Source: Nocardioides acrostichi (lineage in GTDB: Bacteria > Actinomycetota > Actinomycetes > Propionibacteriales > Nocardioidaceae). From it: a DNA stretch of 64,000 nt. The stretch spans positions 1 to 64,000 of the forward strand of contig NZ_JADIVZ010000009.1 in NCBI RefSeq assembly GCF_015319165.1. The letters run 5' to 3'. Below the pieces are notes generated by a model that made no database searches, was not told the DNA's origin, and worked only from the letters and a program-made list of their open reading frames with translations. A program made the position numbers and the translations under genes. Positions 42,057 to 51,051 of this stretch are shown here, piece by piece (position 1 is the stretch's first letter; every line of letters starts with the position of its first letter).

Positions 42057-42083
42057 CGTTTGATCCCAAACGACGGTAAAATC
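42057..42083. repeat. Left inverted repeat of the nuclease element
   Basis: Plus strand begins CGTTTGATCCCAAACG and ends GGTAAAATC. The core GTTTGATCCCAAAC is itself a near-palindrome and is 13/14 identical to the reverse complement of the right core. Lies between the pafA promoter and the nuclease stop codon. Confidence 0.65.
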
Positions 42084-42092
42084 AGGCCCGGG

Positions 42093-43112
42093 TCATGCAG
42101 TTCTCGACCAATCGTCGAGCCCCGAGTTCCGCCACCACCGATTCATCGTCCTGCGACGACCGATCTCACCGTACTGAGAGTTGTCGACGAGATGCTTCCA
42201 GGCGCGGACGTCGTCGGGCCGGTGCGGGCGACCGAGATCACGGTCGATCTCGTGCGCGACAACGGCCGGATGATTCAGAAGTTCATCCAAGGTCCACGCC
42301 TTGCGGATGTAGTTTGCGCCCATCCGGCGCTCCCGCCTCAGGTCGGCGGTCTGTCTGCGGGCAGTGCGATGCTCGGCGCCGTCGTACTCATAGACCAGTG
42401 ATGTTCCCTCGACTCCGAAGTCGCCGCGGCCGAACTGAACGCCGTCCTCGTCGGCCAACGCAACCTGGGGCTCGACCTTTACCCCCAGGCACCGGAGGAA
42501 GCAGTGCAGCAGTGACTCAGGGACCGATTCGGTGCGAGGGTCCGACAGTTGCCAGGCTCCACGCAGGAGGTTGACGCCGGGCCGACCGGATCCGAGCACG
42601 GCGTCCAGGTCGCCCGGCTCGAGGTCGCCGAGCCGGCGAGCACTGTCGATCATGATGACCAGATCGAGGGTGCCGAGGTCTCGCGCAGCCCGCAGGAGGA
42701 TCTCGGCTGGGGCGTCGGTCTCGAGGAGACCGGGTCGGGGCAGCCCGTCGTCGTCAAGGGTAGGTCGCGCTACCACGCCCTTGAGGTGGGGCGGATCGCG
42801 ACGAAGTCGCGAACAGATCAGGCCGTGTCGACGCGGGCTCCGATCACCCTCCCGCACGGCCGCGAACACGGGCACCGTGCCCTGAAGGCGCGGCAGTCGC
42901 CAGCCGCGAAGTCGAGCCCCGGTCACGTGCGTGAACACGGCGTGCTTCGGCATGACCTCGCGGAGTGCGATCAGCTCTCGATGCCATGCTTCGAGTTCGG
43001 ACAACCCGTCGCGTCGCGGCAGGAAGAGACCCCACGAGACTCGATCGAGCGTCGCCAATCGGAAGTGACCACGCAGCGCCTCTGGCACGGTTGCCGGATC
43101 GGATTCGTCCAT
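42093..43112 (-). CDS. AbiEi/DUF559-like protein with PD-(D/E)XK-type nuclease domain
   Basis: 339 aa from ATG 43112. N-terminal half resembles the AbiEi-like winged helix and body found in many actinobacterial genes of this type (LPRRDGLSELEAWHRELIAL, HAVFTHVTGARLRGWRLPRL). The C-terminal ~120 residues look like a Vsr/DUF559-type endonuclease: SVPESLLHCFLRCLG (Glu), FGRGDFGVEG (Asp), LVYEYDGAEHR (E-x-D), then RRQTADLRRERRMGANYIRK. Target unknown. ATG 43112 is the first start inside the repeat boundaries; an ATG at 43250 would read through the right repeat. Codon bias is weaker than in neighbours. It separates prcA from pafA, suggesting acquisition. Confidence 0.7.
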   Translation of the reverse strand: MDESDPATVPEALRGHFRLATLDRVSWGLFLPRRDGLSELEAWHRELIALREVMPKHAVFTHVTGARLRGWRLPRLQGTVPVFAAVREGDRSPRRHGLICSRLRRDPPHLKGVVARPTLDDDGLPRPGLLETDAPAEILLRAARDLGTLDLVIMIDSARRLGDLEPGDLDAVLGSGRPGVNLLRGAWQLSDPRTESVPESLLHCFLRCLGVKVEPQVALADEDGVQFGRGDFGVEGTSLVYEYDGAEHRTARRQTADLRRERRMGANYIRKAWTLDELLNHPAVVAHEIDRDLGRPHRPDDVRAWKHLVDNSQYGEIGRRRTMNRWWRNSGLDDWSRTA

Positions 43113-43211
43113 GACCCGAGCCTGTCCTTCGAGGCGATCTCCTGCCAGTGCCCGGTCGGCATCTGTGGACAACCCGCCCCACGTTTGGGCGGTAACTGCA
43201 ACCCGGCGCTC

Positions 43212-43238
43212 GATTTTGCTCACGTTTGGGACCAAACG
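43212..43238. repeat. Right inverted repeat of the nuclease element
   Basis: Plus strand reads GATTTTGCTCAC then GTTTGGGACCAAACG; the 14-bp core GTTTGGGACCAAAC is a perfect 6-bp dyad with a 2-bp centre. It lies between prcA and the nuclease start, so it could also serve as promoter or operator of the nuclease gene. Confidence 0.65.
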
Positions 43239-43276
43239 ATGCCACGCCACGCCCCGCCCCGCCGGGGGCCAGGGGA

Positions 43277-44059
43277 TCAGCTCACCGGCGGCGCGATCGG
43301 CGGGTCGTCGTCGGGAGATGCGGGAGCGGCGGACGGCTCGGCCGATGCCGGGGGCGTCGGGGGCGTCGCCCCCAGGATCGCGACCAGGCGCGCCTCGGCG
43401 AGACGGCTGAACTTGCGCTGTCGGCTCCGGGTGCGATCGAGGACGGCGACCTCGAGGTCGCCGGGGGCGATGACCCGGTCGTCGGAGTCGGAGTGCCCGA
43501 GCGCGGCGACCGCGAGCCGGAGAGCGGCGTCGAGGTCGAGGCCGTCTTCGTAGCGCTCGGCGAGGTAGCCGGTCACGGTTTCGGTGGCGCCACCCATGAC
43601 GGCGTACCCGTGCTCGTCGGCGACCTGGCCGTCGTAGGTGAGGCGGTAGATCTGGTCACCGGTCGCGTCGTCGCCGACCTCGGCCACGAACAGCTCGACC
43701 TCGTAGGGCTTCTCACCACCTGAGGAGAAGATGGTGCCGAGGGTCTGGGCGTAGGCGTTGGCCAGGCCACGGCCGGTGACGTCGCGCCGGTCGTAGGAAT
43801 AGCCGCGCATGTCGGCCAAGCGGACCCCGGCGATGCGTAGGTTCTCGAACTCGTTGTAGCGACCCACGGCGGCGAAGGCGATGCGGTCGTAGATCTCGGA
43901 GACCTTGTGCAACGCCTGCGAGGGGTTCTCGGAGGCGAAGAGGACGCCGTCGGCGTACTGGACCACGACCACCGAGCGCCCGCGGGCGATGCCCTTGCGC
44001 GCGAAGTCGGCGCGGTCCTTCATCAACTGCTCGGGCGAGACGTAGAACGGGGTGCTCAC
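43277..44059 (-). CDS. prcA: Proteasome alpha subunit
   Basis: 260 aa. Forms the outer rings of the 20S core and gates access. The N-terminal [20 protein letters not shown] helix is the gate and activator-docking region; [40 protein letters not shown] and [20 protein letters not shown] are typical. There is no catalytic N-terminal Thr, as expected for alpha. The C-terminal 35 residues are Pro/Ala-rich and disordered. GTG 44059 overlaps the prcB stop by 4 nt. Confidence 0.97.
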   Translation of the reverse strand: MSTPFYVSPEQLMKDRADFARKGIARGRSVVVVQYADGVLFASENPSQALHKVSEIYDRIAFAAVGRYNEFENLRIAGVRLADMRGYSYDRRDVTGRGLANAYAQTLGTIFSSGGEKPYEVELFVAEVGDDATGDQIYRLTYDGQVADEHGYAVMGGATETVTGYLAERYEDGLDLDAALRLAVAALGHSDSDDRVIAPGDLEVAVLDRTRSRQRKFSRLAEARLVAILGATPPTPPASAEPSAAPASPDDDPPIAPPVS

Positions 44060-44937
44060 GAGGCGCCTCCTTCGCTGTCGGCCCCACCTCGGACGGCGAG
44101 TGGGGCGACCGGTCCATCGGGGCGACCCATGCGACCGGCGATGACCTGGTCGGCCAGGTCCGAGACGATGTCGTCGGCCAGGGTGTGGCCGCCCTCGGCG
44201 GTGATGACGTGCAGGATCGGGAAGATCCGGCGCGTCAGGTCGGGGCCGCCGGTCGCGGAGTCGTCGTCGGCGGCATCGTAGAGCGCCTGAAGCGCCACCA
44301 TGGCGGCGCCGGTCTCGTCGAGGTCGGGGCGGTAGAGCTTCTTCAGCGACCCGCGCGCGAACAGTGAGCCCGACCCGACGGCGTGGTAGCCCGTCTCTTC
44401 GTAACGGCCACCGGTGACGTCGTAGGAGAAGATCCGACCGCCCGCGTGCGCGAGGTCGTAGCCGACGAACAGAGGCACGACGGCCAGGCCCTGCATGGCC
44501 ATGCCCAGGTTGCCGCGGATGAGGGCCGAGAGCCGGTTCGCCTTGCCGTCGAGGCTGAGTGGACTGCCTTCGATCTTCTCGTAGTGCTCGAGCTCGACGC
44601 GGAAGAGGCGCACCATCTCGACGGCGAGGCCCGCCGTGCCCGCGATGCCGGCCGCGGAGTACTCGTCGGTCGAGAAGACCTTCTCGATGTCACGTGAGGC
44701 GATGAGGTTGCCCATCGTGGCGCGGCGGTCTCCCCCCAGCAGCACACCGCCCGGGAAGGCGAGGGCCACGATGGTGGTGCCGTGCGGGGCGAGGTCACCT
44801 GCCTGGCCCGGCGGCAGGGCACGGCCGGCCGGCAGCAGGTCGGGGGCCTCTCGGCTCAGGAACTCGGTGAACGACGACGTGCCCGGGGACAGAAACGCGG
44901 CCGGTAGCCGCCCATGGCCGGTGAGTTCTCCGGTCAC
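44056..44937 (-). CDS. prcB: Proteasome beta subunit
   Basis: 293 aa. Catalytic inner-ring subunit, synthesised with a 53-residue propeptide. Cleavage before Thr54 in [20 protein letters not shown] exposes the nucleophile; [20 protein letters not shown] and [19 protein letters not shown] follow, and Lys in the active site region is in DIEKVF. The GTG start overlaps the pup stop by 4 nt and the stop overlaps prcA by 4 nt, so pup, prcB and prcA are translationally coupled. Confidence 0.97.
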   Translation of the reverse strand: MTGELTGHGRLPAAFLSPGTSSFTEFLSREAPDLLPAGRALPPGQAGDLAPHGTTIVALAFPGGVLLGGDRRATMGNLIASRDIEKVFSTDEYSAAGIAGTAGLAVEMVRLFRVELEHYEKIEGSPLSLDGKANRLSALIRGNLGMAMQGLAVVPLFVGYDLAHAGGRIFSYDVTGGRYEETGYHAVGSGSLFARGSLKKLYRPDLDETGAAMVALQALYDAADDDSATGGPDLTRRIFPILHVITAEGGHTLADDIVSDLADQVIAGRMGRPDGPVAPLAVRGGADSEGGAS

Positions 44938-45131
44938 TGGCCGCCCTTCTGGATGAAGGACTTCACGAAGTCCTCGGCGTTCGCCTCCAACACATCGTCG
45001 ATCTCGTCGAGGATGTCGTCGACGTCGGAGTCGAGCGCCTCCTTGCGCTCGGCGACATCGGTCTCGGGCGCGGCCTCGACGGTCTCCTCCGTCTCCGAGG
45101 ATCGCTTCGGCTGCTTCTGCTCCTGTGCCAT
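44934..45131 (-). CDS. pup: Prokaryotic ubiquitin-like protein Pup
   Basis: 65 aa, small disordered protein. C-terminus [12 protein letters not shown] ends in GGQ, so Dop must deamidate the last Gln to Glu before PafA can use it. The central coiled-coil-forming stretch [20 protein letters not shown] binds the N-terminal coiled coils of the proteasomal ATPase. N-terminus is Gln/Lys/Glu-rich. Overlaps prcB by 4 nt; 31 nt after dop. Confidence 0.97.
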   Translation of the reverse strand: MAQEQKQPKRSSETEETVEAAPETDVAERKEALDSDVDDILDEIDDVLEANAEDFVKSFIQKGGQ

Positions 45132-45162
45132 GCCTCGACCCTATCCCCCTCGACCCACGAGG

Positions 45163-46671
45163 TCAGCGGGTCAGGGCCGTGAACATCTGCTCGGCGTTCT
45201 CACAGCGGTCGAGCAGCGCACCCACATGCGCCTGCGACCCGCGTAGGGGGTCGAGCGTGGGGATCCGCTGGAGCGACTCGCGCCCGGGGAGGTCGAGGAT
45301 GACGGAGTCCCACGAGGCCGCCGCGACGGCGTCGGGATACTTCTCCAGACAGCGCCCCCGGAAGTAGGCGCGGGTGTCGGTGGGCGGGTCGTGCATGGCC
45401 GACTCCACGAGGGCGTCGTCGAGCAGCCGCTCGATGCGCCCCGCTCGCACCAGCCGGTGGTAGAGCCCCTTCTCGGGCCGGATGTCGGAGTACTGAAGGT
45501 CGATGAGCGCGAGCTTCGCGTCGTCCCACTCCAGCCCGTCGCGGTCGCGGTACTGCTCGAGCAGCTTCAGCTTGGCGACCCAGTCGAGCTCGGCCGACAG
45601 CGACATCGGGTCGCGCTCGAGCCGATCGAGTACCGACTCCCAGCGCGCCAGGACGTCACGGGTCTGGTCGTCGGCATCGGCGCCGTAGCGGTCCTCGACG
45701 TACTTGCGTGCCAGGTCGAGGTACTCCATCTGGAGTTGGACGGCGGTGAGGGTGCGGCCGTCGCGCAGCGTCACCGTGTGCTGCAGAGACGGGTCGTGCG
45801 ACACGGCGCGCAGCGCGGAGACCGGGCCCTCGACGCTGAGGTCGCGGGTGAGGAAGCGGTCCTCGATCATCGCCAGCACCAGGCTCGTGGTGCCCAGCTT
45901 GAGGTAGCTGGAGACCTCCGCGAGGTTGGCGTCCCCGATGATGACGTGCAGGCGTCGGTACTTCTCGGGGTCGGCGTGCGGTTCGTCGCGGGTGTTGATG
46001 ATCGGCCGTTTGAGCGTGGTCTCGAGGCCGACCTCGACCTCGAAGAAGTCGGCGCGCTGGGAGAGCTGGAAGCCGGAGTCGCGGCCGTCCTGGCCGATGC
46101 CGACCCGACCGGCGCCACACACGACCTGCCGGCTGACGAAGAACGGCGTGAGGTGCTTGACGATGTCGGCGAAGGGCGTGGAGCGTCGCATCAAGTAGTT
46201 CTCGTGTGCCCCGTAGGAGGCACCCTTGCCGTCGGTGTTGTTCTTGTAGAGGAGGATCGGCTGGCCGTTGGGCAGCGTCGCTGCCCGGCGCTGGGCGTCG
46301 AGCATGACCTGCTCCCCCGCCTTGTCCCAGCGCACGGCGTCGAGGGGCGTGGTGACCTCGGGGGTGGAGAACTCGGGGTGCGCGTGATCGACGTAGAGCC
46401 GGGCACCGTTGGTGAGGATGGCGTTCGCCAGGCCGAGATCCTCGTCGGTGAGCTGGGTGGGGTCGGCCACCTGGCGCGACATGTCGAAGCCGCGCGCGTC
46501 GCGCAGCGGGAACTCCTCCTCGAAGTCCCACCGCGCCCGGCGGGCCCTCACCGTGGCCGAGGCGTAGGCGTTCACCACCAGCGAGGACGCCACCATCGGG
46601 TTCGCCTGGGGTTGACCCTGCACCGAGATGCCGTACTCCACCTCGGAGCCCATCACCCGTCGAACGCTCAT
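45163..46671 (-). CDS. dop: Pup deamidase/depupylase Dop
   Basis: 502 aa. PafA homologue that deamidates Pup-Gln and removes Pup from substrates. [20 protein letters not shown] (SEVEYG metal site) distinguishes it from PafA (IENEYG); also [20 protein letters not shown] with the catalytic Asp, [40 protein letters not shown] and an insertion before the LTDEDLG region corresponding to the Dop loop. ATG 46671 follows TAGGCT by 6 nt. Normally next to arc; here separated from it by two unrelated genes. Confidence 0.97.
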   Translation of the reverse strand: MSVRRVMGSEVEYGISVQGQPQANPMVASSLVVNAYASATVRARRARWDFEEEFPLRDARGFDMSRQVADPTQLTDEDLGLANAILTNGARLYVDHAHPEFSTPEVTTPLDAVRWDKAGEQVMLDAQRRAATLPNGQPILLYKNNTDGKGASYGAHENYLMRRSTPFADIVKHLTPFFVSRQVVCGAGRVGIGQDGRDSGFQLSQRADFFEVEVGLETTLKRPIINTRDEPHADPEKYRRLHVIIGDANLAEVSSYLKLGTTSLVLAMIEDRFLTRDLSVEGPVSALRAVSHDPSLQHTVTLRDGRTLTAVQLQMEYLDLARKYVEDRYGADADDQTRDVLARWESVLDRLERDPMSLSAELDWVAKLKLLEQYRDRDGLEWDDAKLALIDLQYSDIRPEKGLYHRLVRAGRIERLLDDALVESAMHDPPTDTRAYFRGRCLEKYPDAVAAASWDSVILDLPGRESLQRIPTLDPLRGSQAHVGALLDRCENAEQMFTALTR

Positions 46672-46677
46672 GCCACG

Positions 46678-46717
46678 AGCCTACGCGGGGGCGCCGACGC
46701 GGTCCGCACCCTAGAGT
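46678..46717. promoter_or_regulatory. Divergent leaderless promoters of dop and the methyltransferase
   Basis: Minus strand TAGGCT (46678-46683) lies 6 nt before the dop ATG; plus strand TAGAGT (46712-46717) lies 7 nt before ATG 46725. The two -10 boxes are back to back within 40 bp, so the promoters must overlap in their -35 regions and may compete. Confidence 0.5.
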
Positions 46718-46724
46718 GCCGGCC

Positions 46725-47387
46725 ATGGAGATGTCGGCCACGGAGATGTCGGCCCTGGAGACGTCGTGGTGGGAGCGACGCGTCGTGCCCCGACTGGTCG
46801 AGGTCGCCCTCGGGTCGGGTCAGATCAAGAAGCTCCGTGCGCAGACGTGCGCCGGCCTCTCCGGCCGGGTGCTCGAGATCGGCTTCGGCAGCGGGCTGAA
46901 CCTCCCGTTCCTCCCCGCCGACGTGACGTCGCTGGATGCCGTCGAGCCCTCGGAGGTCGGTTGGGAGCGCTCTGTCGCGGCACGCACCGACACCGCGCTG
47001 CGCATCGATCGCATCGGCCTCGACGGTCGAGATCTCGCGGCCGACGACGACTCCTACGACGCGGTGCTCTGCACGTTCTCGCTGTGCACCATCCCCGACC
47101 CGACGCTCGCCGTCGCGGAGCTACGCCGCGTCCTGCGCCCCGGTGGCGCGTTCCACGTGCTCGAGCACGGCCTCTCCCCCGACGCCGGCGTGGCGCGCTG
47201 GCAGCACCGGCTGGACCCGATCGAGCGCCGGGTCGCGGGCGGCTGTCATCTGACCCGCGACCCTCTGGCCCTGCTGTGCGCCGGCGGGTTCACCGTGCGC
47301 GAGTCCGAGCAGCGCTACCTGCCCGGACCCCGCATCGGACGTCCGTGGGCCTACTGCTACCGGGCGATCGGCCTCCCGGAGGACTGA
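46725..47387 (+). CDS. Class I SAM-dependent methyltransferase
   Basis: 220 aa. Methyltransferase_11-type fold: GRVLEIGFGSGLNLPFLPAD (motif I, SAM-binding), LDAVEPSEVG (acidic residue end of strand 2), YDAVLCTFSLCTIPDP, LRRVLRPGGAFHVLEHGLSP. Similar to small methyltransferases of the UbiE/phospholipid N-methyltransferase type; substrate unknown. ATG 46725 is favoured by the TAGAGT box 7 nt upstream over GTG 46716. The first 14 codons contain near-exact 15-bp tandem repeats (MEMSA-TEMSA-LETS). Inserted between dop and arc with opposite orientation; overlaps the convergent secreted-protein gene by 31 bp. Confidence 0.88.
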   Translation: MEMSATEMSALETSWWERRVVPRLVEVALGSGQIKKLRAQTCAGLSGRVLEIGFGSGLNLPFLPADVTSLDAVEPSEVGWERSVAARTDTALRIDRIGLDGRDLAADDDSYDAVLCTFSLCTIPDPTLAVAELRRVLRPGGAFHVLEHGLSPDAGVARWQHRLDPIERRVAGGCHLTRDPLALLCAGGFTVRESEQRYLPGPRIGRPWAYCYRAIGLPED

Positions 47388-48052
47388 TCGGCCCGGATGG
47401 ACGCCGGTGCGATCGCGCCGATCGAGGCCACCGGCTCCACCGCGAAACGACCCGCGCTGTGCATCGTGTAGCCACTCGATCCCTCGCATCCGAACGTGAG
47501 CGAGTCGCCCTCCGGTACCTCGACGACGCCGGAGATCGAGACCGGGAAGAAGGTCTGCGTCGAACTGGTGCCGAGGATGTTGGAGTAGTCGCTGCTCACG
47601 AGAACCTGGTCGGTCGGGAACACGTAGCAGTAGGGGTCACCGGCGGTCGACCCCTCGAGCACGAAGTTCAGATCGACGCGGTAGAGCCCCGGTGTGAGGG
47701 CGTAGGTGGTCTCGGCCGAGGAGTATTCCGGCGCCGGATCTCCTGGCGCGCCCACGGTGTCCACGAGCGTCGTCGGCGAGAGGTCGCTGGCGTCGAACCC
47801 ATCGAGCTTGTCGGCGTTGAGCTTGTCGATCCTCTTGGAGTTGCCGACCTTCATCGGCACGCCCGGACCGACCAGCTTGAGCGGCGGTTTGGTACTGGTG
47901 GACTTCAGCGTCGTCGTGCTGGCGGACTTGTTGGTCTTCCCGAGAAGGACGCTCTTGCCGCCCGCGGCGTACGAGACGGTGTTGGCGGTGACGGCGAGGA
48001 GGGCTGCGCTGAGGACGGTGGCGACGACCGCGGCGCGTGATGGCTTGGACAT
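47357..48052 (-). CDS. Secreted protein with NADKLDG surface motif
   Basis: 231 aa. Signal peptide SRAAVVATVLSAALLAVTAN and TVSYA before a cleavage site near residue 29. Then a module common in exported actinobacterial proteins: GKSVLLGKTNKSASTTTLKS ... KVGNSKRIDKLNADKLDG. The rest is beta-rich with two Cys (Cys in PYCYVFP and FGCEG), probably a disulfide. No enzyme motif recognised. It lies between dop and arc, on their strand, and converges with the methyltransferase. Function unknown; likely cell-surface or extracellular. Confidence 0.75.
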   Translation of the reverse strand: MSKPSRAAVVATVLSAALLAVTANTVSYAAGGKSVLLGKTNKSASTTTLKSTSTKPPLKLVGPGVPMKVGNSKRIDKLNADKLDGFDASDLSPTTLVDTVGAPGDPAPEYSSAETTYALTPGLYRVDLNFVLEGSTAGDPYCYVFPTDQVLVSSDYSNILGTSSTQTFFPVSISGVVEVPEGDSLTFGCEGSSGYTMHSAGRFAVEPVASIGAIAPASIRADQSSGRPIAR

Positions 48053-48176
48053 GAGGCTCCCTGGTGGTCAAGCTCACCCGATTGGGTGAACCGGTCCATT
48101 CCACTCAGGTTTCTCTCATGAGCGCCATGGTCAACCGGGGTTAGTCCACCTGGGTCACCATCAGGTCAGGGATGGA

Positions 48177-49958
48177 TCAGAGGTACTGGCCCGTGTTCGA
48201 CGCCGTCTCGATCGAACGACCCGGCTCGGTGCCCTGCTTGCCGGTGATGAGCGTGCGGATGAACACGATCCGCTCGCCCTTCTTGCCGGAGATCCGCGCC
48301 CAGTCGTCGGGGTTGGTGGTGTTGGGCAGATCCTCGTTCTCCTTGAACTCGTCGACGCAGGCCTGGAGCAGGTGGCTCACCCGCAGACCCTTGTGTGCTT
48401 CGTCGAGGTCGGCGTCGAGGAAGTCCTTGATCGCCATCTTCTTGGCGCGGTCGACGATGTTCTGCAGCATGGCGCCGGAGTTGAAGTCCTTGAAGTACAA
48501 GACCTCCTTGTCGCCGTTGGCGTAGGTGACCTCGAGGAAGCGGTTCTCCTCGGTCTCGGAGTACATCCGCTCGACGGTCGCGCGGATCATGCCGGCCACA
48601 CACGCCTCGCGGTCGCCGCCGAACTCGGCGAGGTCGTCGCGGTGCAGGGGCAGGCCGGGCGTGAGGTACTTGGAGAAGATGTCGCGCGCCGACTCGGCGT
48701 CGGGGCGCTCGATCTTGATCTTCACGTCGAGGCGCCCAGGCCGCAGGATCGCCGGGTCGATCATGTCCTCGCGGTTGGAGGCGCCGATGACCAGTACGTT
48801 CTCGAGCAGCTCGACACCGTCGATCTCGCTGAGCAGCTGCGGCACGATCGTGTTCTCGACATCGGAGGAGACGCCGGTGCCGCGGGTGCGGAAGAGGGAG
48901 TCCATCTCGTCGAAGAACACGATGACCGGGGTACCGGCCGACGCCTTCTCCCGCGCCCGCTGGAAGACCAGGCGGATGTGCCGCTCGGTCTCGCCGACGT
49001 ACTTGTTGAGCAGCTCGGGGCCCTTGATGTTGAGGAAGAAGGACTTGCCCTCGGCGCCGGTCTTGGCCGCGACCTTCTTGGCCAACGAGTTGGCCACCGC
49101 CTTGGCGATGAGGGTCTTGCCGCAGCCCGGAGGACCGTAGAGCAGCACGCCCTTGGGCGGACGCAGCTCGTGCTCGGTGAACAGCTCGGGGTAGAGGTAG
49201 GGCAGCTCGACGGCGTCTTGGATCTGCTCGATCTGGCCCGAGAGGCCGCCGATCGACTCGTAGGCGATGTCGGGAACCTCCTCGAGCACGAGCTCCTCGA
49301 CCTCGGACTTGGGCACCTTCTCGTAGACGTAGCCCGACCGCGAGTCGAGCAGCAGCGACTCGCCCGCACGCAGGGTCTCGCCGAGCAGCGGCTGCGCCAG
49401 CTTGACCACCCGCTCCTCGTCGGCGTTGGCGATGATGAGGGCGCGATCGCCGTCGGCGAGCAGCTCCTTGAACATCACGACCTCGCCGGCGCGCTCGAAG
49501 TCCATCGCGGCGACCACGTTGAGGGCCTCGTTGAGCATGACCTCCTGGCCACGCTGGAGGTCGTCGAGCGAGACGGCGGGACTCACGGTCACCCGCAGCT
49601 TGCGACCGCCGGTGAAGACGTCGACGGAGTCGTCGTCGTTGCGGGTGAGGAAGGTGCCGAAGCCGGCCGGCGGCTGCGCGAGCCGGTCGACCTCCTCCTT
49701 GAGCTTGGTGATCTGATCGCGGGCCTCGCGCAGCGTCTCGGCGAGCCGCTCGTTCTGGCTGGTGAGTGCCGCCAGTGAGCGCTGGGCGTCGGCCAGCCGC
49801 ATCTCGACCGAGCGCGAGGAGGTGGGCCCGGCGGCGAGTCGCCGCCGCAGATCCTCGACCTCGGCCTCGAGGAAGCGCACCTGGCTGGCCAGTTGCTCGG
49901 GGTCGCGCCCCCGGGCGCTCTGGGCGGGGTGGAAGTCTTCGTGCTCCGACGGTGTCAT
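48177..49958 (-). CDS. arc: Proteasomal AAA ATPase (ARC/Mpa)
   Basis: 593 aa. Hexameric unfoldase that feeds pupylated proteins to the 20S core. N-terminal coiled coil (about 20-95, [40 protein letters not shown]) captures Pup; tandem OB domains (about 100-240); AAA module with Walker [21 protein letters not shown] near residue 275, Walker [13 protein letters not shown] and arginine finger region [11 protein letters not shown]. The C-terminal GQYL is the proteasome-docking tail. ATG 49958 has GAGGAGGTG upstream. Normal gene order is kept apart from the insertion towards dop. Confidence 0.97.
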   Translation of the reverse strand: MTPSEHEDFHPAQSARGRDPEQLASQVRFLEAEVEDLRRRLAAGPTSSRSVEMRLADAQRSLAALTSQNERLAETLREARDQITKLKEEVDRLAQPPAGFGTFLTRNDDDSVDVFTGGRKLRVTVSPAVSLDDLQRGQEVMLNEALNVVAAMDFERAGEVVMFKELLADGDRALIIANADEERVVKLAQPLLGETLRAGESLLLDSRSGYVYEKVPKSEVEELVLEEVPDIAYESIGGLSGQIEQIQDAVELPYLYPELFTEHELRPPKGVLLYGPPGCGKTLIAKAVANSLAKKVAAKTGAEGKSFFLNIKGPELLNKYVGETERHIRLVFQRAREKASAGTPVIVFFDEMDSLFRTRGTGVSSDVENTIVPQLLSEIDGVELLENVLVIGASNREDMIDPAILRPGRLDVKIKIERPDAESARDIFSKYLTPGLPLHRDDLAEFGGDREACVAGMIRATVERMYSETEENRFLEVTYANGDKEVLYFKDFNSGAMLQNIVDRAKKMAIKDFLDADLDEAHKGLRVSHLLQACVDEFKENEDLPNTTNPDDWARISGKKGERIVFIRTLITGKQGTEPGRSIETASNTGQYL

Positions 49959-50049
49959 CTGCGCACCTCCTCGTGACCTTGGACCCTACCCGTGCCGGGG
50001 CCACGGAGAAGGGTGGATTACGTCGCGATTCGCGCGGCGTCGGTCACGA

Positions 50050-51018
50050 TCAGGCGTCGGTGGACACGACGTCGGCCGGACGCGGCCCGTGGTAGTCGAC
50101 GCCGTAGGCGCCCGGAGCCGGACGCCGCGTGCGCCGCGGCGGGCGGGCACCCGGTGCCATCCGCCGAGCCGTCACGAGGAAGGCCGTGTGCCCGATCATC
50201 TTGTGACCCGGCCGCACGGCGAGGCCCTCGACGTGCCAGTCGCGTACCAGCGACTCCCAGGCCTGGGGCTCGGTGAACCCGCCGTGCACGCGCACGGTCT
50301 CGACGAAGCGAGAGAGCTGGGTGGTGGTCGCCACGTAGGCACACACGATGCCCCCCGGCACCAGCGCGTCGGCGGCGGCCTCGAGACACTCCCACGGGGC
50401 GAGCATGTCGAGGATGATCCGGTCGCAGCGCTCGCCGGAGGCGGGCAGCGCCTCGGCGAGGTCGCCGACGGTCAGGGTCCACGCCGGGTGGCTCTCGCCG
50501 GGCGGGGCGGAGAAGAACTGGTCGACGTTGCGGCGGGCGACCTCGGCGAACTCCTCGCGGCGCTCGAACGAGGCGACGCGCCCATGCGGACCGACGGCGC
50601 GCAGCAGCGAGCAGGTGAGGGCACCGGAGCCCACCCCGGCCTCGACCACCCGCGCGCCGGGGTAGATGTCGGCCAGGGCGACGATCTGGGCGGCGTCCTT
50701 AGGGTAGACGACGGCCGCACCGCGGGGCATCGACACGACGAATTCCGAGAGCAGCGGCCGGAACACGAGGTACTCGCCACCGGCCGAGGTGGTGACGGTG
50801 AAGCCCTCCTCGCGCCCGATCAGCTCGTCGTGGTCGAGGTGTCCGCGGTTGGAGAAGAAGCGCTTACCGGCCTCGAGCGCGAAGTTGTGCTTGCGGCCCT
50901 TGCTGTCGACCAGGCGCACCCACTCACCGGGTCGCAGCACACCGCGGTGCACACCGGACCAGGCCTGCGCCGGCACGTCGGGCTGCGTCTCGCTCTCGGC
51001 AGGCTCGTTCTCGGGCAC
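50050..51018 (-). CDS. trmI: tRNA (adenine(58)-N1)-methyltransferase TrmI
   Basis: 322 aa. SAM-dependent m1A58 tRNA methyltransferase, tetrameric. N-terminal beta domain (GVLRPGEWVRLVDSKGRKHN), then RGAAVVYPKDAAQIVALADI, VVEAGVGSGALTCSLLRAVG (SAM motif I), CDRIILDMLAPWECLEAAAD and PGGIVCAYVATTTQLSRFVE. The C-terminal 40 residues are a basic, Pro-rich extension. GTG 51018 follows TAGGGT (51025-51030) by 6 nt, a leaderless signature. Located upstream of arc, as in other Actinobacteria. Confidence 0.95.
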   Translation of the reverse strand: MPENEPAESETQPDVPAQAWSGVHRGVLRPGEWVRLVDSKGRKHNFALEAGKRFFSNRGHLDHDELIGREEGFTVTTSAGGEYLVFRPLLSEFVVSMPRGAAVVYPKDAAQIVALADIYPGARVVEAGVGSGALTCSLLRAVGPHGRVASFERREEFAEVARRNVDQFFSAPPGESHPAWTLTVGDLAEALPASGERCDRIILDMLAPWECLEAAADALVPGGIVCAYVATTTQLSRFVETVRVHGGFTEPQAWESLVRDWHVEGLAVRPGHKMIGHTAFLVTARRMAPGARPPRRTRRPAPGAYGVDYHGPRPADVVSTDA

Positions 51019-51051
51019 GGCGGCACCCTAGGCGAATCGGGTCGGCAGGTG

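Larger units (their letters stand above)
42057..43238. mobile_element. Inverted-repeat-bounded single-gene element between pafA and prcA
   Basis: 27-bp ends at 42057-42083 and 43212-43238 are imperfect inverted repeats of each other (22 of 27 identical by my alignment): GATTTT, a variable 6-mer, then GTTTGGGAYCAAAC and G. With one gap the match extends inward to 42092 and 43202. The left repeat abuts the stop codon of the enclosed gene. Outside, CCACGC occurs at 42051-42056 and 43242-43247, a possible but weak target duplication. The segment interrupts the normal prcA-pafA adjacency. No transposase is encoded, so it may be a non-autonomous unit, or the repeats may instead be operators. Confidence 0.5.

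Noticed and set aside
42093..43250. Start of the nuclease gene at ATG 43250
   Set aside because: Would translate through the right inverted repeat and lies outside the element; ATG 43112 is the first start within it.
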